Assembly: GCA_026709725.1 (NCBI GenBank)
Contig: JAPOSK010000502.1
Span: 1 to 5,302 of the forward strand
Reading direction: 5' to 3'
Source of the DNA: Paracoccaceae bacterium
GTDB lineage: Bacteria > Pseudomonadota > Alphaproteobacteria > Rhodobacterales > Rhodobacteraceae
Length of the DNA: 5,302 nucleotides
A model generated the notes under the pieces. That model searched no databases, was not told the origin of the DNA, and saw only the letters and a program-made list of their open reading frames with translations. This document shows, piece by piece, positions 1 to 5,302 of the stretch (position 1 is its first letter; every line of letters starts with the position of its first letter). The translations under genes were made by a program, and so were the position numbers.

Positions 1-1
1 C

Positions 2-24
2 AATAGTAGGCCGCCCGGTCAGTA

Positions 25-25
<1 letters not shown>
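2..25 (+). other. Possible 3' end of an upstream reading frame overlapping the nuoA start
   Basis: A reading frame open from the left edge (codons for N-S-R-P-P-G-Q) ends in TAG at 23-25. The G of this stop is the first base of the nuoA GTG start, giving a TAGTG stop/start overlap. Only seven codons are visible, so it could be the tail of an upstream gene, a short coupling frame like those further down the operon, or chance. A second frame in this stretch holds two consecutive TAG stops at 4-9, which limit how far upstream nuoA can begin. Confidence 0.2.
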
Positions 26-923
<898 letters not shown>

Positions 924-928
924 CACCG

Positions 929-1549
929 ATGATGACCGATATCCCGTCACAGTCCTTGCCGGAATACATTGCCTCGGTCCACGCTGAGAGCGTGTTCCAG
1001 ATCGAGGTCTGCCGCGGCACGCTGGCGGCCGGCGTGACCCGCGCCGGGCTGCCCGGGCTCGTGGACTTCCTGCAGACTGACAGCCGGTGTCTTTTTCAGA
1101 CTCTGATTGATATAACCGCGATCGATCATCCGGGCCGGGACAAGCGTTTTGATGTCGTCTACCATCTCCTGTCAATGGACCTCAATCAGCGGATCCGGCT
1201 GAAGGTTCAGGTTGCCGAGGACAGCGAGATGCCATCAATCAGCACCATCCATCCCAGCGCCAACTGGTATGAGCGGGAGGTCTTTGACATGTTTGGCATC
1301 GTGTTTTCCGGCCACCCCGATCTGCGTCGTATTCTCACCGATTACGGATTCAGCGGCCACCCCCTCCGCAAGGATTTCCCGGTTACCGGCCATACCGAGG
1401 TCCGTTATGATGAAGTCCGGAAACGCGTTGTCAGCGAACCGGTCACGCTTGTGCAGGATTACCGGCAGTTTGACTTCATGAGTCCATGGGAGGGCAGCAG
1501 GCACATCATGGATTCCATGGACTCTGATTCAGCGGAATCCGGATCCTGA
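929..1549 (+). CDS. nuoC: NADH-quinone oxidoreductase subunit C (NuoC), 30 kDa subunit
   Basis: Peripheral-arm structural subunit of the connecting module, with no cofactor, packing against NuoD and NuoB. The 206-residue product is of normal length for an unfused NuoC. The 30 kDa family signature lies at residues 115-136: ERE, then D120-M-F, H129, R133 and I135-L136. It is followed by the conserved GHPLRKDFP stretch (143-151) and the Y-R-Q-FDF-SPWEG region (178-189). After PWEG the protein ends in a Ser/Asp/Met-rich tail (about residues 190-206) that I do not recognise as conserved. Two adjacent ATG codons at 929 and 932 could both serve as start; the first is given. No clear Shine-Dalgarno is seen, and the nuoB stop is only 5 nt away, so initiation probably depends on ribosomes finishing nuoB. 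Codes for NuoC alone, unlike the NuoCD fusion of enterobacteria. Confidence 0.96.
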   Translation: MMTDIPSQSLPEYIASVHAESVFQIEVCRGTLAAGVTRAGLPGLVDFLQTDSRCLFQTLIDITAIDHPGRDKRFDVVYHLLSMDLNQRIRLKVQVAEDSEMPSISTIHPSANWYEREVFDMFGIVFSGHPDLRRILTDYGFSGHPLRKDFPVTGHTEVRYDEVRKRVVSEPVTLVQDYRQFDFMSPWEGSRHIMDSMDSDSAESGS

Positions 1550-1578
1550 ACATCACGGCGTGAATGGACAGTGTCGCC

Positions 1579-1584
1579 AAGGGA
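1579..1584 (+). promoter_or_regulatory. Ribosome binding site favouring the nuoD start at 1595
   Basis: AAGGGA stands 10 nt before the ATG at 1595. The in-frame GTG at 1571 lies upstream of this site and has no comparable site of its own. In-frame ATGs at 1604 and 1610 are also possible but further away. Confidence 0.45.
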
Positions 1585-1594
1585 TGGCTTGACA

Positions 1595-2803
1595 ATGGAT
1601 GGCATGACGATGGAGACACTTGCGGACGGGCAGGAGATCCGGAACTTCAATATCAACTTCGGTCCCCAGCACCCGGCAGCGCATGGAGTCTTGCGGCTGG
1701 TGCTCGAGCTTGACGGTGAGGTGGTGTCCCGGTGTGACCCTCATATCGGTTTGCTGCATCGCGGGACAGAGAAACTGATGGAAAGTCGGACGTATCTGCA
1801 AAATCTGCCCTATTTCGACCGGCTGGATTATGTCGCACCCATGAATCAGGAACATGTGTGGTGTCTGGCGATCGAGGCGCTGACAGGGACGGAGATTCCA
1901 CGACGGGCATCCCTGATCCGGGTCCTCTATTCGGAAATCGGCCGCATTCTGAATCATCTGCTGAATGTGACCACACAGGCCATGGATGTCGGTGCCCTCA
2001 CCCCCCCTCTGTGGGGATTCGAGGAACGTGAGAAACTGATGGTTTTCTACGAACGGGCCTGCGGAGCCCGCCTGCACGCGGCCTATTTTCGTCCGGGCGG
2101 GGTTCACCGCGATCTGCCGCCTGAGCTGCTTGATGACATCGTGGCCTGGACCGAGATCTTCCCGGGAGTGATTGACGACATCGATGAGCTGCTGACCGAG
2201 AACCGGATCTTCAAGCAGCGCAATGTTGACATTGCCGTTGTCAGCAGGCAGGATGCCCTTGACTGGGCATTTTCCGGCCTGATGGTGCGCGGGTCCGGTC
2301 TTGCGTGGGATCTGCGCCGTGCGCAGCCTTATGAGTGCTACAACGAATTCGATTTTCTGATTCCGGTCGGGAAGAATGGTGATTGCTATGATCGCTATCT
2401 CTGCCGTATGGCCGAGATGCGTGAGAGTCTGCGCATTATCGTCCAGGCCGTCGAGAAGCTGTCACGGGAGACCGGAGATGTCCTGGTGCGCGGCAAGCTG
2501 ACACCGCCGAGGCGCGAACAGATGAAAGAGTCCATGGAGGCCATGATCCACCATTTCAAACTCTACACCGAAGGGTTCCATGTGCCGGAAGGTGAGGTCT
2601 ATGCGGCCGTGGAGGCCCCCAAGGGGGAATTCGGGGTCTATCTGGTGGCTGATGGCACAAACCGACCCTATCGTGCCAAGATTCGGGCGCCGGGATTTCC
2701 GCATCTCCAGGCGATGGATCACCTTTGCAGGGGGCACCTGCTTGCCGATGTCTCCGCTGTGATCGGCTCGCTTGATGTCGTGTTTGGCGAGATTGATCGA
2801 TGA
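1595..2803 (+). CDS. nuoD: NADH-quinone oxidoreductase subunit D (NuoD), 49 kDa subunit
   Basis: Peripheral-arm subunit related to the large subunit of [NiFe] hydrogenases; with NuoB it forms the quinone-reducing site. From the ATG at 1595 it has 402 residues, close to the usual size for unfused NuoD. The N-terminal [10 protein letters not shown] loop is at residues 22-31; its second histidine, H30, matches the quinone-binding histidine known in the family. The 49 kDa signature [12 protein letters not shown] is at 54-65, and Y79 in RLDYV matches the quinone-headgroup tyrosine. The C-terminus has the conserved [11 protein letters not shown] and [12 protein letters not shown] segments and ends in the typical VVFGEIDR. 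Hydrogenase-type nickel ligands are not expected and none is seen. The start is uncertain: GTG 1571, ATG 1595, 1604 and 1610 share the frame, and 1595 has the best-placed binding site. The TGA stop lies in ATGA, opening a 22-codon frame towards nuoE. Confidence 0.97.
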   Translation: MDGMTMETLADGQEIRNFNINFGPQHPAAHGVLRLVLELDGEVVSRCDPHIGLLHRGTEKLMESRTYLQNLPYFDRLDYVAPMNQEHVWCLAIEALTGTEIPRRASLIRVLYSEIGRILNHLLNVTTQAMDVGALTPPLWGFEEREKLMVFYERACGARLHAAYFRPGGVHRDLPPELLDDIVAWTEIFPGVIDDIDELLTENRIFKQRNVDIAVVSRQDALDWAFSGLMVRGSGLAWDLRRAQPYECYNEFDFLIPVGKNGDCYDRYLCRMAEMRESLRIIVQAVEKLSRETGDVLVRGKLTPPRREQMKESMEAMIHHFKLYTEGFHVPEGEVYAAVEAPKGEFGVYLVADGTNRPYRAKIRAPGFPHLQAMDHLCRGHLLADVSAVIGSLDVVFGEIDR

Positions 2804-2868
2804 CGGGGTCCATGGCGGGCGGTCCCGGCGGATATGGCGAATGTGACGACAGGCGGGGGTGGCAATGA
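2800..2868 (+). other. Mini-frame bridging nuoD and nuoE (22 codons, start/stop coupled)
   Basis: The ATG at 2800 overlaps the nuoD TGA as ATGA. The frame runs 22 codons without a stop and ends in TGA at 2866-2868, which lies in the ATGA at the nuoE start (2865). The peptide would begin [11 protein letters not shown] and end DDRRGWQ; it is glycine-rich and resembles nothing I know. The arrangement would let ribosomes finishing nuoD restart here and deliver them to nuoE. It may be a coupling device or chance; a functional peptide is not implied. Two other gaps show the same arrangement. Confidence 0.3.
2851..2856 (+). promoter_or_regulatory. Ribosome binding site deciding the nuoE start
   Basis: AGGCGG, one base off the AGGAGG ideal, sits 8 nt before the ATG at 2865. 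It favours this start over the in-frame GTG at 2859, which would be only 2 nt from the site and would add just two residues. Confidence 0.5.
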
Positions 2869-3539
2869 ATCGTCGCTTTGCCACGGAACAGCCGGAGAGT
2901 TTTGCTTTCACCGATGCCAATGCGGAATGGGCAAGGACCCAGATCCGGAACTATCCACCCGGTCGTCAGGCATCGGCGGTCATTCCTCTCCTGTGGCGTG
3001 CCCAGGAACAGGAGGGATGGCTGTCCCGTCCGGCGGTGGAGACGGTGGCAGCGATGCTTGACATGCCGGCCATCCGGGCTTACGAAGTCGCAACATTCTA
3101 CTTCATGTTTCACCTGCATCCGGTTGGCTCGATTGCCCATATTCAGATCTGCGGAACAACCTCATGCATGCTCTGCGGGGCTGAGGATCTCGTTGCCGTC
3201 TGTCATGACAGGATCGCTTCAGCGCCGCACCAGCTCTCCGTCTGCGGGAAGTTCAGCTGGGAAGAAGTGGAATGTCTCGGTGCATGTGCCAATGCACCCA
3301 TGGTGCAGATCGGCAAGGATTATTTTGAGGATCTCACAGCAGATCATCTGACCGAGATCATCGATCGTCTCGCCGGGGGAAAGATTCCGCGGCCCGGATC
3401 CAGATCCGGCAGATATTCCTCCGAACCCGCAACCGGCCTGACAACGCTCGCCGCCGGGGCAGGAGAGCGGCCTGCCGAATCGCCGGCTGTCCGCCGGGCT
3501 CTTGAATGCGGTGATACGCTTTTCGGCATGCCGCAATGA
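2865..3539 (+). CDS. nuoE: NADH-quinone oxidoreductase subunit E (NuoE), 24 kDa subunit
   Basis: Thioredoxin-fold [2Fe-2S] protein of the NADH-oxidising module, carrying cluster N1a next to the FMN of NuoF. The product is 224 residues from ATG 2865. An N-terminal helical domain (about 1-80, with [16 protein letters not shown] and EVATFYFMF) precedes the ferredoxin-like domain. All four N1a ligands are present: C96 and C101 in CGTTSC, C137 and C141 in ECLGAC. Residues from about 174 onward form a Pro/Gly/Ser/Ala-rich tail; variable tails are common in alphaproteobacterial NuoE. Two positions near the cluster are odd: C104 stands where related proteins usually have Arg (CMLRG), and C127 stands where the family signature has Asp before xxF[ST]. 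The cluster ligands are intact, so I still expect function. The stop lies in ATGA at 3536-3539, opening a short frame towards nuoF. Confidence 0.96.
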   Translation: MNRRFATEQPESFAFTDANAEWARTQIRNYPPGRQASAVIPLLWRAQEQEGWLSRPAVETVAAMLDMPAIRAYEVATFYFMFHLHPVGSIAHIQICGTTSCMLCGAEDLVAVCHDRIASAPHQLSVCGKFSWEEVECLGACANAPMVQIGKDYFEDLTADHLTEIIDRLAGGKIPRPGSRSGRYSSEPATGLTTLAAGAGERPAESPAVRRALECGDTLFGMPQ

Positions 3540-3597
3540 ACCGATCAGCACATGACCGGACCGGTGCCGCAATGAATCGATACAGGATGAATCGATA
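3529..3597 (+). repeat. Direct repeats in the nuoE/nuoF junction
   Basis: TGCCGCAATGAACCGAT at 3529-3545 recurs as TGCCGCAATGAATCGAT at 3565-3581, 16 of 17 bases identical at a spacing of 36 nt. The core ATGAATCGATA at 3572-3582 recurs exactly at 3587-3597, spacing 15 nt, ending on the first base of the nuoF ATG. Both spacings are multiples of three. GCAATGAATCG at 3569-3579 is also identical to the nuoE start region at 2862-2872. Confidence 0.75.
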
Positions 3598-3607
3598 TGC
3601 TTGCTGA
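3536..3607 (+). other. Mini-frame bridging nuoE and nuoF (23 codons, with internal repeats)
   Basis: The ATG at 3536 overlaps the nuoE TGA as ATGA. The frame runs 23 codons and stops at TGA 3605-3607, overlapping the first 11 nt of nuoF in another frame. The peptide would begin MNRSAHDR and end [11 protein letters not shown], so Met-Asn-Arg occurs three times, each ATG being a possible restart point. There is no strong ribosome binding site before 3536, so translation would rely on ribosomes ending nuoE. No similarity to any known protein is recognised. Confidence 0.3.
3584..3587 (+). promoter_or_regulatory. Ribosome binding site for nuoF
   Basis: AGGA lies 9 nt before the ATG at 3597, between two copies of the ATGAATCGATA repeat. 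Confidence 0.4.
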
Positions 3608-4889
3608 TCAGGACCGGGTCTTTACCAATCTCTACGGGATGCAGGACATCGGTCTTGCCGCTGCCCGCAGTCGGGGTCACTGGGACAGGACCGCTGACCT
3701 TATTGCGCGCGGCCGCGAATGGATCGTTGACGAGGTCAAGGCCAGCGGTCTGCGCGGTCGTGGCGGGGCCGGGTTTCCGTGTGGACTCAAGTGGAGTTTC
3801 ATGCCGGAGGCCACCGGCGACCGTCCGCATTATCTGGTGGTCAATGCCGATGAGTCGGAGCCGGGGACCTGCAAGGATCGTGAAATCATGCGGCATGATC
3901 CGCATACACTCATCGAGGGGTGCCTGATCGCCGGTTTCGCCATGGGGGCCGAAACGGGTTACATCTATATCCGCGGTGAATACATTCGCGAACGCGAACT
4001 GCTGCAGACCGCCATCGGTGAAGCCTATGCGGCCGGGCTCCTCGGAGCCGATGCAGCCGGGTCCGGATGGCGCTTCGATCTCTATTGCCATCATGGGGCG
4101 GGGGCTTATATTTGCGGGGAGGAGACCGCACTGCTTGAAAGTCTGGAAGGCAAGAAGGGCATGCCCCGGATGAAGCCGCCATTTCCGGCCGGGGCCGGTC
4201 TCTATGGCTGCCCCACAACTGTCAACAATGTCGAGACGATCGCTGTGGTGCCGACGATACTGCGCCGCGGGGCCGACTGGTTCAGCGGAATTGGCCGACC
4301 CAACAATACCGGAACCAAGGTCTATGCAATCAGCGGGCATGTCAACGCGCCCTGTGTCGTTGAGGAATCAATGTCGATCCCCATGCGCGAGTTGATTGAC
4401 AGGCACTGCGGCGGGGTCCGAGGCGGCTGGGAGAACCTCAAGGCCGTGATCCCGGGCGGAGCATCCGTCCCGTTGCTGCCCAAGAGCATCTGTGATGATG
4501 CAATTATGGATTTTGACTGGCTGATGCAGAACAAGTCCGGCCTCGGGACCGCAGCGCTGATCGTGATGGACCAGTCGACGGATGTCATCAGGGCGATCTG
4601 GCGTCTGTCCAAATTCTACAAGCATGAGAGCTGCGGCCAGTGCACGCCGTGCCGGGAGGGGACAGGGTGGATGATGCGTGTGATGGAGCGCCTTGTCACC
4701 GGTGATGCCGATCCGGCGGAGATCGATATGCTCCTGGATGTCACAAAACAGGTCGAGGGTCATACGATCTGTGCGCTTGGCGATGCGGCCGCCTGGCCGA
4801 TTCAGGGCCTGATCCGCCATTTCAGGGATGAGATTGAGGACCGGATCGCGGCATCCCCGGCCCGCACACCCCTCGCAGCTGTTGCATGA
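3597..4889 (+). CDS. nuoF: NADH-quinone oxidoreductase subunit F (NuoF), NADH- and FMN-binding 51 kDa subunit
   Basis: Entry point of electrons into complex I: binds NADH, FMN and [4Fe-4S] cluster N3. The 430 residues match the usual length, and the [15 protein letters not shown] start is typical of alphaproteobacteria, supporting ATG 3597. The flavin/nucleotide region includes [10 protein letters not shown] (51-60) and [16 protein letters not shown] (81-96). The first 51 kDa signature [16 protein letters not shown] is at 167-182 and the second, [12 protein letters not shown], at 344-355. N3 ligands C346, C349, C352 and C392 (TICALGD) are all present in the C-x2-C-x2-C-x39-C spacing. Three cysteines seem unusual from my memory of the family: C62, in PCGLKW where PTGLKW is usual, C164 ([10 protein letters not shown]) and C271 (RHCGGV). 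C62 lies right after the glycine-rich loop at the FMN/NADH site. The stop lies in ATGA (4886-4889), opening a frame that leads to nuoG. Confidence 0.98.
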   Translation: MLADQDRVFTNLYGMQDIGLAAARSRGHWDRTADLIARGREWIVDEVKASGLRGRGGAGFPCGLKWSFMPEATGDRPHYLVVNADESEPGTCKDREIMRHDPHTLIEGCLIAGFAMGAETGYIYIRGEYIRERELLQTAIGEAYAAGLLGADAAGSGWRFDLYCHHGAGAYICGEETALLESLEGKKGMPRMKPPFPAGAGLYGCPTTVNNVETIAVVPTILRRGADWFSGIGRPNNTGTKVYAISGHVNAPCVVEESMSIPMRELIDRHCGGVRGGWENLKAVIPGGASVPLLPKSICDDAIMDFDWLMQNKSGLGTAALIVMDQSTDVIRAIWRLSKFYKHESCGQCTPCREGTGWMMRVMERLVTGDADPAEIDMLLDVTKQVEGHTICALGDAAAWPIQGLIRHFRDEIEDRIAASPARTPLAAVA

Positions 4890-4902
4890 CCTGTTCCGTG
4901 AT

Positions 4903-4928
4903 TGCCAATGATGGTTCTGCCAATGATG
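4903..4928 (+). repeat. Short direct repeat in the nuoF/nuoG junction
   Basis: TGCCAATGATG occurs exactly at 4903-4913 and 4918-4928, spacing 15 nt, the same period as the shorter repeat in the nuoE/nuoF junction. In the mini-frame it reads as two Ala-Asn-Asp units. Confidence 0.7.
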
Positions 4929-4937
4929 ATCCCGACC

Positions 4938-4941
4938 GGAG
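4938..4941 (+). promoter_or_regulatory. Ribosome binding site for nuoG
   Basis: GGAG lies 9 nt before the ATG at 4951, followed by a purine-rich run (AGAGAGA). The site lies within the bridging mini-frame. Confidence 0.45.
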
Positions 4942-4950
4942 CCAGAGAGA

Positions 4951-5302
4951 ATGACTGATCTTTCCCCCGTCATCATTGACGGCAACACGTATGAATTCCC
5001 CGGCGAGATGACCCTCATTCAGGCCTGCGAGGATGCGGGAATCGAGATCCCGCGCTTCTGCTATCATGAACGCCTGTCAATCGCCGGCAACTGCCGCATG
5101 TGCCTTGTCGAGGTGGTCGGCGGTCCACCCAAACCCACAGCGTCCTGCGCCATGCAGGTGAAGGATCTGCGCCCGGGACCGGAGGGGCGTCCTCCGGAAG
5201 TGCGGACCAGCAGCCCTCTCGCCGTCAAGGCCCGGGAGGGCGTAATGGAGTTTCTGCTGATCAATCACCCCTTTGACTGCCCGATTTGCGATCAGGGCGG
5301 GG
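4951..5302 (+). CDS. nuoG: NADH-quinone oxidoreductase subunit G (NuoG), 75 kDa subunit, 3' truncated by window edge
   Basis: Iron-sulfur subunit of the NADH module that carries electrons from NuoF along a chain of clusters. Only the first 117 codons are in the window; the frame is open to the last base and the gene clearly continues. An N-terminal plant-type ferredoxin domain is visible with the N1b [2Fe-2S] ligands C37, C48, C51 and C66 (spacing C-x10-C-x2-C-x14-C), including the 75 kDa signature around PRFCYHE and AGNCRMC. It is followed by [17 protein letters not shown] (101-117), the start of the His/Cys-liganded [4Fe-4S] motif; H106, C110 and C113 are visible and the last ligand should lie just beyond the edge. 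The [20 protein letters not shown] segment (73-92) matches alphaproteobacterial NuoG. ATG 4951 gives a standard N-terminus, and its ATGA overlaps the stop of the bridging mini-frame. Confidence 0.97.
   Translation, partial: MTDLSPVIIDGNTYEFPGEMTLIQACEDAGIEIPRFCYHERLSIAGNCRMCLVEVVGGPPKPTASCAMQVKDLRPGPEGRPPEVRTSSPLAVKAREGVMEFLLINHPFDCPICDQGG

Larger units (their letters stand above)
4886..4954 (+). other. Mini-frame bridging nuoF and nuoG (22 codons, start/stop coupled)
   Basis: The ATG at 4886 overlaps the nuoF TGA as ATGA. The frame continues for 22 codons and closes at TGA 4952-4954, inside the ATGA that starts nuoG at 4951. The ATG-to-ATG distance is 65 nt, the same as in the nuoD/nuoE gap. 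The peptide would begin [10 protein letters not shown] and end DDPDRSQRE; it is acidic and polar and not recognised. Coupled re-initiation is a reasonable reading; a functional product is not shown. Confidence 0.3.

Noticed and set aside
1553..2107. Antisense open frame (184 codons) opposite nuoD
   Set aside because: Shadow of the conserved nuoD N-terminal half; no family resemblance or start context.
2556..3140. Antisense open frame (194 codons) across nuoD/nuoE
   Set aside because: Crosses two conserved genes and the coupled junction; His/Arg/Pro-rich translation with no recognisable motif.
3394..3409. Hairpin CCGGAT-CCAG-ATCCGG as a terminator
   Set aside because: It lies inside nuoE, in the codons of the variable tail, has a 6-bp stem and no following U-run; more likely incidental to GATC/CCGG richness.
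3555..3565. ACCGG-A-CCGGT palindrome as an operator
   Set aside because: Single short palindrome with a one-base centre in a GC-rich spacer; no promoter elements near it.
3219..4340. Long antisense open frame (373 codons) opposite nuoE and nuoF
   Set aside because: It lies wholly opposite two highly conserved genes, its translation shows no recognisable domain, and GC-rich coding DNA often leaves such frames open.

Overview
The window is ordinary core-metabolism DNA: the 5' part of a nuo operon encoding the proton-pumping NADH:quinone oxidoreductase (respiratory complex I). All genes lie on the + strand in the order nuoA, nuoB, nuoC, nuoD, nuoE, nuoF, nuoG; nuoG runs off the right edge after 117 codons. 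The close resemblance of the proteins to alphaproteobacterial and mitochondrial complex I points to an alphaproteobacterium of moderately high GC. This shows in NuoB from the ELQDKGFLL stretch onward, in the MLADxDRxFTNLYGM start of NuoF, and in separate (unfused) nuoC and nuoD. I cannot name the genus.

Layout: nuoA (25-405, GTG start) overlaps nuoB (396-923) by 10 nt. nuoC (929-1549) follows after 5 nt. nuoD (1595-2803) follows after 45 nt and has several possible starts. nuoE (2865-3539), nuoF (3597-4889) and nuoG (4951-off the end) follow with gaps of 61, 57 and 61 nt. No internal promoter or terminator is evident, and no gene-free stretch exceeds 61 nt, so the genes look like one transcription unit. 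NuoA is a membrane subunit next to the quinone channel. NuoB, C and D form the connecting module with cluster N2 and the quinone site. NuoE, F and G form the NADH-oxidising module: FMN and N3 in NuoF, N1a in NuoE, N1b and further clusters in NuoG. All cluster ligands that fall inside the window are present, so the enzyme looks functional.

The most interesting structure is in the three gaps D/E, E/F and F/G. In each, the upstream stop is embedded in ATGA, and that ATG opens a 22-23 codon reading frame with no internal stop. In D/E and F/G this mini-frame ends in a TGA lying in a second ATGA that is the next gene's start, so ATG-to-ATG distance is exactly 65 nt in both. In E/F it ends 11 nt inside nuoF. 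The E/F and F/G mini-frames also hold 11-nt direct repeats with the same 15-nt period, and the E/F repeat copies the nuoE start region. This suggests a chain of translationally coupled stop/start signals kept open by in-frame duplications. That they encode functional peptides is unproven. Other observations are unusual cysteines in NuoD, E and F and an apparent excess of GATC.
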